This document shows positions 43,733 to 51,660 of a DNA stretch of 64,000 bases, one piece after another. The notes below the pieces were generated by a model. The model saw nothing but the letters and a program-made list of their open reading frames with translations, was not told where the DNA came from and did no database searches. The stretch is from NCBI RefSeq assembly GCF_004138335.1, contig NZ_RYFW01000003.1, positions 558,001 to 622,000 of the forward strand, given 5' to 3'. The DNA is from Peristeroidobacter agariperforans (GTDB lineage: Bacteria; Pseudomonadota; Gammaproteobacteria; Steroidobacterales; Steroidobacteraceae). Position numbers and translations under genes: made by a program. Each line of letters begins with the position of its first letter. The first letter of the stretch is position 1.

Positions 43733-45432
43733 GCACGCCTGATGCTCCATGGAGCATCCTTGGTATTGCGCCCACTGCAGATGGCGCTGCAATCCGGCGC
43801 GCCTACGCGGCGAAGCTGAAACTCACTCGCCCCGAAGACGATCGAGCGGGATTCGAGCATTTGCGCGCCGCCTATGAGCTCGCGCTGCAATGGGCTCGCC
43901 AGCAAGTTGCTGCGGTCCGCGCTCCGGCACCGGTGTCCGCGACAACTCCGACGCACGGTACGGTGAATGAAACAAAAGCTTCGGCAGCCGACCCAACGAA
44001 CGTCGTCGATGTCGAGCGTGAAAACGTTCGACGGGCGTTCGGCGAGCTGCACGCGCAGCTGAAATCCGAGCGGGGCGACTCGCCCGAGGCAAGTCGCGCG
44101 CTGGCAAAAATCCTGGAATCGCCGGCACTGGAAAACGTGTCGGCCGAACAGTGGGTCGAGCGCCAGCTCGCCGGTTTGCTCGCGTCTTTCATTCCTGCGT
44201 CCGACTCGCTGCTGGAAAGCGCCGCCGCCAGGTTTAGCTGGGCTCGTCCGGAAGCGGAGCTGGATCGGACGCCGCCGATCGAAGTCATCCTGAGTCGCCT
44301 CAACGATCTCCATTTCCTCGACACGTTGCGCTCCGGAGAGAGCCCTTACTCGGCCGCGTTTCGCGGCCTGCAGCGGCGCAAGATCCCGCTCTACAGCTGG
44401 ATGATGGCGCATATCAGCAAAGCCGGCGTGCCGGGCGAATATGAGCTCCTGCAGCTGATCCGCCTGCACCATCGGTCGTTGCTGCCGTTGTTGGAGCCCA
44501 CCGCGGTTGCATGGTGGGACCGGCTTGCCGGCCGGCCGCAGGTTTCGTTTCCGATCATCCTGCTCGGCCTGGCCTTCGCCGCGCTCAGTGTTATCCCGGG
44601 CGTTGCCATCGGCGAGCCGAATGCGGTGCTGGTCAGTGTGGGGAACATCGCGGCCGTGTTCACAGGGCTGGCGCTTTGGAAGCTATATCTGCTTGATTGG
44701 CCCCGCCATCTGCTGCGTACAAAGCTGCCCGTGCCGCCGGTGTTGGTGCTGCTCGGCTGGTTTCCCGCCAGCATCGCCGTCGTACTGCTGGCATTGATTC
44801 CCGCGTGGAGCTTCGTTTCATGGATCCTCGCCGTGCTTGCGGCTTGCGCCACTCAGTGGGCGTGGATCGTCGGATGGAACGGCGCCCCCGGCTCGCTGCA
44901 GAACGTGCTGACCATGCCGGTTTTCCGCGTCCTGATTTATAACTTTGTCGCTGGAATGTGGTGGTTGTCCGCCGCGGGAAAAATGCCGCCAGTGCCGCAA
45001 CTTCATGCGCCGGTGCTGTGCGCATTGGCCGGCAGTGCCTTGGGCTTGCCGATGGCGATCGCGGTCTGGGAGCAGCGTCTGACTTCCCCTCAGCGCTGGA
45101 TCTGGCTGTTTGCCACCAGCATCGTTGCCATCGTCGCCGTCGCCGTGCTGTGGTTTCTGGCCGATCGCGAAGCCTGGAGGCCAGTCGCTGCCGCCCTGGT
45201 CATCGTTGCTCTGCTCATGCACCGTCACATCGCGGCGATGCTCGGCAAGCGCCAGCAGGAACTCAGGTTTGGCTGGATGGTGACTTTCTTCATCGGCCTG
45301 ATCGTCGTAACGGTGCAATCGGAGCAGATGACGCCGCAGTTCGATGTGGTGCTCACCGGCTTCGGCTCGCTGTTGGCGAGTACGGTGCTGCTGTGTGCGC
45401 TCATGGCCATGTGGAACGAGCGGCAGGGATGA
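43729..45432 (+). CDS. membrane J-domain-like partner of HscC (DjlB/DjlC-like)
   Basis: A 567-residue protein beginning with a J-like domain, PWSILGIAPTADGAAIRRAY, then AAKLKLTRPEDD and FEHLRAAYELAL. The canonical HPD loop reads RPE. Residues about 60-265 are soluble and helical; from about 275 on there are about ten transmembrane helices. It starts at GTG overlapping the Hsp70 stop (GTGA), so the two proteins are coupled. It probably recruits the Hsp70 to the inner membrane. Similarity to E. coli DjlB/DjlC is by layout and operon context. Confidence 0.8.
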   Translation: MSTPDAPWSILGIAPTADGAAIRRAYAAKLKLTRPEDDRAGFEHLRAAYELALQWARQQVAAVRAPAPVSATTPTHGTVNETKASAADPTNVVDVERENVRRAFGELHAQLKSERGDSPEASRALAKILESPALENVSAEQWVERQLAGLLASFIPASDSLLESAAARFSWARPEAELDRTPPIEVILSRLNDLHFLDTLRSGESPYSAAFRGLQRRKIPLYSWMMAHISKAGVPGEYELLQLIRLHHRSLLPLLEPTAVAWWDRLAGRPQVSFPIILLGLAFAALSVIPGVAIGEPNAVLVSVGNIAAVFTGLALWKLYLLDWPRHLLRTKLPVPPVLVLLGWFPASIAVVLLALIPAWSFVSWILAVLAACATQWAWIVGWNGAPGSLQNVLTMPVFRVLIYNFVAGMWWLSAAGKMPPVPQLHAPVLCALAGSALGLPMAIAVWEQRLTSPQRWIWLFATSIVAIVAVAVLWFLADREAWRPVAAALVIVALLMHRHIAAMLGKRQQELRFGWMVTFFIGLIVVTVQSEQMTPQFDVVLTGFGSLLASTVLLCALMAMWNERQG

Positions 45433-45455
45433 GCGCCCAGCTTGGTCGCGTCGGC

Positions 45456-46403
45456 TCACAGCTTCAGCTCGTCCATGCGGCGGCGTTCGTAGACTTCATC
45501 TTCCGCCGGATAGCGCAGGTCGGCGAACCGGCCTGACTGCTTGGCCATCGCCCAAAGAACGCTTTCGCCGGCTGGCAGAATATCCGGCTCGGCGGCAAAC
45601 AGCGGGTCCTGAAACGCTGTTTCGGCATCGATGATGCGCCAGCCACGCTGCACATACATTTGCAGCAGATCTGGCAGAAACAATGCCGCAGCCAGGTTGT
45701 GATGGATCAGCAGCGTGTGCTTCACCGGTCGCTGCAGCACTTCCCGGGCGAGGCGGTCGTAGAACTGCGTGCGATCCCACAAGTGCTCCAGATAGAACGC
45801 GCGATAGCCGTCCAACGCCGCATGCGGGTCCTCGGCCAGTCGCTTGCGCAGTCGAGCATCGATCGCCCAGTCCGAGGCATCGACTGTCACGTAGCCCATG
45901 CGATAGCCATTGGCTTTGAGGAATGCGCGCATCCGGTCGCGTTGCTCGGCAGTGGCTCCTTCCTTCAGATACGGAAATCTGAACCACTTGCGGAATGTTG
46001 CATACGACGCGATCACTGCTTCGCCTCGCAGCACGTCGGCGGAAAATTTATCGAAGCCGGTGTCTGGGTAGTGCCAGTGCGAGTACGTGTGATTGGCGAG
46101 TATGTGACCGGCATCGCTCCACGGCGCCAGGCGCCGCCTGCCGTCCGGATTGTCGACCCGCCTGCCGCACACGAATGCGGCTGCCTGCACCCGCATTGCC
46201 CGCAACGCGTCGAGTATCTGTGTGTTCCTGGCATCGGGATCGAATAGCGGTGTCGACGCATTCAGGTCGAAATCGTCAATGGTGATCGCGATCTCCGGTT
46301 GAGATGCCGGAGGTAAGGCGGCCGAGCTGCGGCAGCCCGCCAGCGCGCTCATCAACATCCCAATGCAGGTGCGGCGGCTGAAGCCGCCAGAGGGTGCATC
46401 CAT
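45456..46403 (-). CDS. polysaccharide deacetylase lipoprotein
   Basis: A 315-residue protein with a lipoprotein signal (SALAGC, Cys24). The NodB-homology domain has ITIDDFDLN (metal Asp and base), ANHTYSHWHY (HxxxH metal ligands) and WFRFPYLKEG. A late motif LLIHHNLAAAL fits the final catalytic His. It removes N-acetyl groups from chitin- or peptidoglycan-like glycans in the cell envelope. GAGG lies 9 bases before the ATG. It is divergent from blaI and M56-SLT across 123 bases that hold two BlaI-type dyads, so shared control is likely. Confidence 0.85.
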   Translation of the reverse strand: MDAPSGGFSRRTCIGMLMSALAGCRSSAALPPASQPEIAITIDDFDLNASTPLFDPDARNTQILDALRAMRVQAAAFVCGRRVDNPDGRRRLAPWSDAGHILANHTYSHWHYPDTGFDKFSADVLRGEAVIASYATFRKWFRFPYLKEGATAEQRDRMRAFLKANGYRMGYVTVDASDWAIDARLRKRLAEDPHAALDGYRAFYLEHLWDRTQFYDRLAREVLQRPVKHTLLIHHNLAAALFLPDLLQMYVQRGWRIIDAETAFQDPLFAAEPDILPAGESVLWAMAKQSGRFADLRYPAEDEVYERRRMDELKL

Positions 46404-46458
46404 GTGTTCGCCTCAGGTATCCGTGGACTGCGCCAAATTCGGCACGCGGCGGATCATG

Positions 46459-46500
46459 ACTAAACTCTTAGTTGCCAGCAACTAATTCCTTAGTTACGAT
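46459..46500. promoter_or_regulatory. BlaI-type twin operators and promoter in the deacetylase/blaI intergenic region
   Basis: Dyad 1 is ACTAA-ACTC-TTAGT (46459-46472); dyad 2 is AACTAA-TTCC-TTAGTT (46480-46495). Both have a 4-base spacer and the ACTA...TAGT core known for BlaI/MecI operators. A promoter for the plus strand fits between and across them: TTGCCA (46472-46477), 17 bases, TACGAT (46495-46500). Dyad 2 fills the spacer and dyad 1 abuts the -35 box, so BlaI binding would shut off its own operon. Confidence 0.7.
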
Positions 46501-46526
46501 GTGTCATCACGTCGCAATCGAAGCTC

Positions 46527-46934
46527 ATGGTCAGAAAATCCCGCGTCGCGCGTATCGCACAGCCCATCGAGAAGCCGCTGACGGCGACCGAACTGGAGAT
46601 GATGAACGTCATCTGGCGCATCGGTCCTTGCTCGGTGCTGCAAGTCGTCGAGCAGCTGCGGCCCGAGCGAGAGCTTGCTTACACCAGCGTCTCGACGATC
46701 GTGCGCATTCTGGAGCAGAAGGGCTATGTCATCAGTTCGAAGGAGGGGCGCGGACATCTCTATGACGCTGCTGTGTCCAAGGAGGACTATCAGCGCAGCA
46801 CGCTGAAGCGGATGGTGACGAGCGTATTCGACGATACTCCAGCGCTCCTCGTGCGCCGGCTGCTCGACACCGAGTCGCTCAGCTCGGACGATCTTGCTGA
46901 GATCCGCGCGCTGCTGCGGAAGAAAGGAAAGTGA
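46527..46934 (+). CDS. BlaI/MecI/CopY-family repressor
   Basis: A 135-residue winged-helix repressor: LTATELEMMNVIWRIGPCSV, VVEQLRPERELAYTSVSTIV, RILEQKGYVISSKEGRGHLY, then a dimerisation helix region (QRSTLKRMVTSVFDDTPALL). In this family the repressor is released when a membrane M56 protease is triggered by a cell-wall signal. The downstream M56 gene overlaps its stop (ATGATG at 46931), as in blaI-blaR1 operons. Two matching dyads lie 32-68 bases upstream. Confidence 0.92.
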   Translation: MVRKSRVARIAQPIEKPLTATELEMMNVIWRIGPCSVLQVVEQLRPERELAYTSVSTIVRILEQKGYVISSKEGRGHLYDAAVSKEDYQRSTLKRMVTSVFDDTPALLVRRLLDTESLSSDDLAEIRALLRKKGK

Positions 46935-48529
46935 TGATGACCGTGCACGCGGTGAACATGTACTTGGTTGCGAACCTCCTGTTGCTGCTTGCAGCGGTTG
47001 GAGTGGCATGTCTGCGTGGCGTTGGCGGGCGCTCGATCACTGCAATCGCGTATCGACGCCAGCTGCAGATTGCATACGTGCTGACGATTGCGGCCGTGAT
47101 GCTGCCAAGCCTGTCGCTGCTATCGCAGCGTGAGGATTGGCTGCCCAAAAACGCACAGATCTGGTCCGGCGCATCAATGGGTGATGCTACCCACAGCTCC
47201 CGAGATACGCATCGAATTGGCTTTTCAGTCGCGTCGTCGGAAGTCTCGGCCCCTCTGTACGCAGTTCGCGCCGTCACGACAGGTTTGTTCGTAGCAGGGG
47301 CGGCCGCCTTTCTCATAGTGATCTTCGCCGAAGCGATGCGGATCCGGCGCATCATCGTCGATGCGCAGACAATCGCGACGCGTCGGCGCGTGCGGGTGCT
47401 GTCCTCGCAGGCAGTCCGCGTACCGTTCTCGCTGTGGATCCCCGGAGTGCACTTCATCGTGCTGCCCGCGGACTTGATTGTATCGCCCGCCGACATTCGC
47501 ATGGCGATTCGGCACGAAGCCCAACATCACCGACAGCTCGATACACGGGTGATCTACGCATACCAGCTGCTGCGCCTGTTGTTCTTCTGGAATCCGGCCG
47601 TGCATTGGCTGAATAGGAGCATTGCGGAGCTCCAGGAGTTCTCATGCGACGAGGCCTTGATCGGAACCCGGAAGGTCTCTCCACAGGCTTATTGCCGCTG
47701 CCTGCTGCAAGTCGCCGAGTCGGCGGTCTCCCAGCGCGTTACCTCGATCTGCGTCAGCATGCTGGGTTCCGCGGCGGGCAGCGTTCTGAGGCGAAGAGTC
47801 GAAGCGCTCCTGACGCGAGGAGTGGCCAGCAATCGACGCTGGCCCGCCGCGGCGCTTGGTGCTGTAGTGCTGGCAACGATGGCGGGTACCGCCATGGCAT
47901 TCTCCTCGACGATTCAAGATCGGAGGATTTCGCCCGAGCAGGCGCAGCGCATGTTGGCAGTCGCTCGGCGGGGCAGTGACTTTCCGTTCGTCGCGAACGA
48001 GCCGGTCGTGGCGCAGCTCAATCGTTTGCTCGGCACTCCCGACGGCCGGGCCTTCGTACGCGCGAGCTTGCGGCGCATGCAAGAACACGAGGCGCTGATT
48101 ACTGCAGCGATCGCTCATTACGGATTACCGGAGGAGCTGATGGCGGTGCCTGCGATCGAATCGGGTTATCGCAATCTCCCGCCCAGCGACGATGCGCGAC
48201 GAGGCGCCGGGCTGTGGATGTTCATCGAGCCGACCGCCCGCCGGTTCGGGTTGGTGATCGACGGGAATATCGATGAGCGGCTCAACGTCGCACTGGAGAC
48301 TGACGCGGCCATGCGCATGATCGGCGGCCTCTACGAGCACTTCGACGATTGGGGGCTCGCCTTGCTCGCATACAATACTGGTGAGCGCATGGTAGACGAG
48401 GCCATGCGCGCGACAGGCTCACGCAATCCGTGGCGCGCAGTCGAGCAGGGCTTCGAGAACGATCCTGACTATCTGGCGCGTGTGATGGCCATGGCGCTCA
48501 TCATGAAGAATCCCGCGTTGATCGAATGA
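46931..48529 (+). CDS. M56 (BlaR1-type) membrane metalloprotease fused to a lytic transglycosylase domain
   Basis: A 532-residue fusion. Transmembrane helices at about 10-28, 47-65, 112-134 and 207-222 frame the zinc protease motif IRHEAQHH (HExxH at 195-199) and EFSCDEAL (236-243), the layout of M56/BlaR1. A last helix (304-324) leads to a periplasmic domain (about 335-532) that is an SLT/MltD-like lytic transglycosylase: VPAIESGYRN (catalytic Glu410), GAGLWMFIEPTARRFGL, LALLAYNTGE. BlaR1 has a penicillin-binding sensor here instead. I infer that it senses peptidoglycan or muropeptides and cleaves BlaI. No beta-lactamase gene is nearby. Confidence 0.88.
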   Translation: MMMTVHAVNMYLVANLLLLLAAVGVACLRGVGGRSITAIAYRRQLQIAYVLTIAAVMLPSLSLLSQREDWLPKNAQIWSGASMGDATHSSRDTHRIGFSVASSEVSAPLYAVRAVTTGLFVAGAAAFLIVIFAEAMRIRRIIVDAQTIATRRRVRVLSSQAVRVPFSLWIPGVHFIVLPADLIVSPADIRMAIRHEAQHHRQLDTRVIYAYQLLRLLFFWNPAVHWLNRSIAELQEFSCDEALIGTRKVSPQAYCRCLLQVAESAVSQRVTSICVSMLGSAAGSVLRRRVEALLTRGVASNRRWPAAALGAVVLATMAGTAMAFSSTIQDRRISPEQAQRMLAVARRGSDFPFVANEPVVAQLNRLLGTPDGRAFVRASLRRMQEHEALITAAIAHYGLPEELMAVPAIESGYRNLPPSDDARRGAGLWMFIEPTARRFGLVIDGNIDERLNVALETDAAMRMIGGLYEHFDDWGLALLAYNTGERMVDEAMRATGSRNPWRAVEQGFENDPDYLARVMAMALIMKNPALIE

Positions 48530-48548
48530 GAGCGGCCCGCGTGCCTTG

Positions 48549-49712
48549 ATGCGAAACCCGGGAATCGACGCGCTGCGAGGTCTGGCGATCCTGCTCGTGA
48601 TCCTCGTGCACCTGCGCATCCGCATCCCGCTGAAGGACAGCTTCGTCGCCGACATCCTGCCCCACTGGTTGGTGAACGCCCTGACCGATCGTGGACATGA
48701 AGCGGTATACGTGTTCTTCGTGATCTCGGGCTTTCTGATCACATCGCATGCGATGATCAGATGGAGAGAGCTCCACCAGATGGACGCTCTGGCATTCTGG
48801 GCGCGGCGTGCTGCGCGCATCCTGCCTTGCTTGCTGGTCCTGATCGCCGTGCTGAGCGTTCTGCACTTACTGGATGTGCAGGGCTATACCATCTGGCGGG
48901 AAGGTCAATCTCTTTCGGGCGCGATCGTCGCGGCGCTCGGCTTTCACATCAACTGGTACGAAGGACAACACGGATATCTGCCCGGCAGCTGGGACATCCT
49001 CTGGTCGTTGGCGATCGAGGAGATCTTCTATCTCGGCTTCCCGATTGTTTGCCTCCTGATCCGGAGCCGCGCAGCCATGATGATCCTGCTCGCGCTGTTC
49101 GCGGCATCGCTGCCCATTCTGAAGGCCACCGTGGGTGGCAGCGAGATCTGGCAGCAAAAGGCTTACCTCCCGGGTATGTCGGCCATCTCCGCCGGTGTCG
49201 TGGCGGCGTTGATCGCTGCGAAGATCCAAGCAGTATCGATGGCGCAGCTACGTGTCCTCTATGCCGTCGGCACGGCAGGGCTGCTTGCGGTGATGGGGCT
49301 CACCGATCGCATTGCCGCCCTTCAATACGTTTTGCCGCTGCTGCTGACTGTAGCCACTGTGTGTCTCCTTCTCGGGTTTCACTGGCAGGCGAAGCTGGGA
49401 GCTCTCAGAAGTCGGCCGGGGGCAAAGTGGCTGGGCTCCATGGGGCGCTTGAGCTATGAGATGTACCTTTCCCACATGTTCGTCGTGCTGTCCGTCGCCA
49501 GCGTCGTGAAGGCCGCTCGATGGGATCCCTATTGGGGCTTTGTGTGGTATCTGCCGACGATCCTCATGGCGTGGGGGCTGGGCTCGCTGATCGAGAGGCA
49601 TTTGTCGACACCGTCAATGAAATGGGTGCTTCGGCAGGCGATCACGAATGAAAGGCTTGAACCGCCGCGTCTGCGTGGCCCCCATGATGGCAAGGTGAGC
49701 ATCGATGACTGA
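48549..49712 (+). CDS. acyltransferase 3 family membrane O-acyltransferase
   Basis: A 387-residue protein with about ten transmembrane helices. Family motifs are GIDALRGLAILLVILVH, HEAVYVFFVISGFLITSHAM, ARILPCLLVL and SWDILWSLAIEEIFY. It transfers acyl (often acetyl) groups to sugars at the outer face of the inner membrane. It follows the M56-SLT gene by 19 bases and is probably in the same operon. Because O-acetylation of muramic acid blocks lytic transglycosylases, peptidoglycan is a tempting target, but lipopolysaccharide or exopolysaccharide is equally allowed by sequence. Confidence 0.85.
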   Translation: MRNPGIDALRGLAILLVILVHLRIRIPLKDSFVADILPHWLVNALTDRGHEAVYVFFVISGFLITSHAMIRWRELHQMDALAFWARRAARILPCLLVLIAVLSVLHLLDVQGYTIWREGQSLSGAIVAALGFHINWYEGQHGYLPGSWDILWSLAIEEIFYLGFPIVCLLIRSRAAMMILLALFAASLPILKATVGGSEIWQQKAYLPGMSAISAGVVAALIAAKIQAVSMAQLRVLYAVGTAGLLAVMGLTDRIAALQYVLPLLLTVATVCLLLGFHWQAKLGALRSRPGAKWLGSMGRLSYEMYLSHMFVVLSVASVVKAARWDPYWGFVWYLPTILMAWGLGSLIERHLSTPSMKWVLRQAITNERLEPPRLRGPHDGKVSIDD

Positions 49713-50487
49713 GCGCGGACGGCAAGCAGTTTTCTCGGACCGGGTGCAAGCCTATGTGCGTGCGCGGCCTCGATATCCAAAGGAGCTTGCGACTCTCCTG
49801 ATGGACGAGTTCGCGCTGACTTCGGGCGCCGCTGTTGCAGACATCGGCAGCGGAACGGGACTGTCGTCCGAGCCATTCCTTCGGGCGGGATGTCTGGTCA
49901 GTGGTGTCGAGCCGGACGATGCGATGCGGGCAGCAGCTGAGCGTGAGCTTGCAGCCTACGCCGGCTTTACGAGCGTCAAAGGCCATGCGGAGGGTACCGC
50001 GCTGCGAGCAAGCAGCATGGATCTGATCGTCGCCGGCCAGGCGTTTCATTGGTTCGAGCCAGCGAAATTTCGCATCGAAGCGCTTCGTATAAGTAGGACA
50101 GGCGGCTGTCTCGGTTTGTTCTGGAACACGCGGCAGCACGAGGTTTCGCCCTTCATGAGCGAATACAACGAGACGCTGCTTCGGTGTTGCACAGAGTACC
50201 GGGAGAAGTGGGGCGGAAGGGATGTTCGAGACCGCCGGGCGCCGGCGCTCGATACCGTGTTCGGCAGCGGTCGATGGCGCGAAACGCAGCTGCCTAACGG
50301 TCAGAGCCTGACGCTCGATCTGCTCATCGCTAGAGTGGAATCGGATGCGTATGCGCCGAAGCCTGGACACCCGGAGTATGAGCTGCTGACCGAGGGCTTG
50401 ACGGAATTATTCCACCGTCACGCTGCCAAAGGCCTCGTGGAGCTGCAATATCGTACGCGAATCTTCCTTGGCAGGATCGAGCCGTGA
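49705..50487 (+). CDS. class I SAM-dependent methyltransferase
   Basis: A 260-residue methyltransferase. Motif I is VADIGSGTGLSSEPFL (about 43-58), followed by the acidic loop VSGVEPDDAMRAAAE and the post-I motif MDLIVAGQAFHWFEP. The AFHWF motif is common in the UbiE/BioC-like group of small-molecule methyltransferases. The start overlaps the acyltransferase end by 8 bases. The substrate is unknown, and its link to the cell-wall genes may only be transcriptional. Confidence 0.88.
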   Translation: MTERGRQAVFSDRVQAYVRARPRYPKELATLLMDEFALTSGAAVADIGSGTGLSSEPFLRAGCLVSGVEPDDAMRAAAERELAAYAGFTSVKGHAEGTALRASSMDLIVAGQAFHWFEPAKFRIEALRISRTGGCLGLFWNTRQHEVSPFMSEYNETLLRCCTEYREKWGGRDVRDRRAPALDTVFGSGRWRETQLPNGQSLTLDLLIARVESDAYAPKPGHPEYELLTEGLTELFHRHAAKGLVELQYRTRIFLGRIEP

Positions 50488-50557
50488 GGCGCTATTGCTG
50501 TCGCAAGCCTCGTGGATCAGGCACGGGCGCCGGATCTGCAATGAGCGGTCGCTAACT

Positions 50558-50782
50558 TTACTTGCACGAGCGGCGGCCGGTTCGCCGCTGCAATTCTTCG
50601 ATTCGCAGGGCCGCCTCCACGTGGGTCATGTCTTCGAGATCTGTGCTCTGCTCGCCAGCGTCCAACATCAGGGTCTTGAGGTATGAGAGTTGGGCGGCCG
50701 TGATGCGCTCGTCACTCGTGCCCCAATGTCTCGGCTCGCGATAGACGGCTTCGCGTGTCATTGGCGAGTGTTGGGTTTCCAT
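50558..50782 (-). CDS. DUF3072 small protein
   Basis: A 74-residue soluble protein. The core ITAAQLSYLKTLMLDAGE and the end HVEAALRIEELQRRTGR match DUF3072, a short helical domain of unknown function found in soil bacteria. ATG 50782 has AGGA six bases upstream; a TTG at 50788 is possible. It stands alone between a methyltransferase gene and a two-component pair. Confidence 0.72.
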   Translation of the reverse strand: METQHSPMTREAVYREPRHWGTSDERITAAQLSYLKTLMLDAGEQSTDLEDMTHVEAALRIEELQRRTGRRSCK

Positions 50783-50875
50783 CTTCAATCCTGTATCGAT
50801 ATTCAGCGCTAGCCACTGAATGCTTCAGAAAGCGGAGTGTTCCCAGCCTGCCCGGGATACGTGCGCGCCGTTCAA

Positions 50876-51184
50876 TTACAAGTGCCGGTTCGCGTATGAC
50901 TTCAGTAGCAGGTCGCCAACCGCCTTCGGCGACAACTGACCGAGTGCCTGGCTCAGCAGGTCCGCTGCGAGGGCTCTCGCCACGTGCGACTCTGCTATGC
51001 GCGCTTGGGTAGCGTGCTCATCAGAGCGTCGAGACAGGTAACGTGATGCTTCAATGAGTTCGAGCCGTTCCGTCTCGGTGCGCTCAGCGGGTGGACCTGC
51101 GGAAGGACGAAGTCGAGTGTGGCGTGGAACGGCCCTGAGAGGTTTCCTGAGCCAATTCGGGCGGATCGGGATGCGAGATCGCAT
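50876..51184 (-). CDS. possible small protein or gene tail, unknown
   Basis: The last 65 residues of this frame look like real protein: LELIEASRYLSRRSDEHATQ, then ARALAADLLSQALGQLSPKA and the end LLLKSYANRHL. The first 37 residues are Arg/Pro-rich and less convincing. No Shine-Dalgarno is seen before the ATG at 51184. It may be a small gene or the tail of a decayed one lying after the response regulator. Confidence 0.3.
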   Translation of the reverse strand: MRSRIPIRPNWLRKPLRAVPRHTRLRPSAGPPAERTETERLELIEASRYLSRRSDEHATQARIAESHVARALAADLLSQALGQLSPKAVGDLLLKSYANRHL

Positions 51185-51273
51185 GGAGCGGCTAAGCCCG
51201 TTCGGGAGTCCTGTCTCGCAACGCTTGCTCGCTGCGCAAGTTCCGTTTCGGGGCGAAACCTTCCGGAACGCGT

Positions 51274-51660
51274 TTAGCCACTGGCCAGCGACATGCGGTG
51301 GTTCGCAAGCGCAGTTGCTATCTTTTCCTGCAACTCCGCGATGACGAACGGTTTGGCGAGCATGGGATAGGATTCGAAAACCTGCTCGATGCCGTGCCTG
51401 CCGTAGCCGGTACTGAACACCAGGGGGATGTGGCGTTCCCGAAGAATGTGTGCGACGGGAAGCGCCGAGGCGCCATCGAGATTCAAGTCGAGTAGAGCGA
51501 AATCTATCGCGATCGTACGCGCCACCTCGCATGCCCGATCGAGTTGCGCCACGGACGCCACGACTTCGCAACCAAGATCGAGCAGCATGTCCTCGATCAA
51601 CAGCGCGACGGCTCCCTCATCTTCGACGACCAGAGCCTTGAGACCGGTGAAGTCAGCCAT
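51274..51660 (-). CDS. single-domain response regulator
   Basis: A 128-residue receiver without output domain. It has ALVVEDEGAVALLIEDML, the phospho-Asp in FALLDLNLDG, Thr/Tyr switch region VFSTGYGR and the Lys loop MLAKPFVIAEL. It overlaps the end of the upstream HWE kinase gene by 8 bases and is certainly its partner or phosphate sink. It resembles CheY-like regulators of HWE/HisKA_2 systems in general-stress or motility control. Confidence 0.9.
   Translation of the reverse strand: MADFTGLKALVVEDEGAVALLIEDMLLDLGCEVVASVAQLDRACEVARTIAIDFALLDLNLDGASALPVAHILRERHIPLVFSTGYGRHGIEQVFESYPMLAKPFVIAELQEKIATALANHRMSLASG

Noticed and set aside
46527-48529. Beta-lactam resistance operon (blaI-blaR1)
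   Set aside because: The M56 protein lacks a penicillin-binding sensor domain and no beta-lactamase gene is near; the control logic is similar but the signal must differ.
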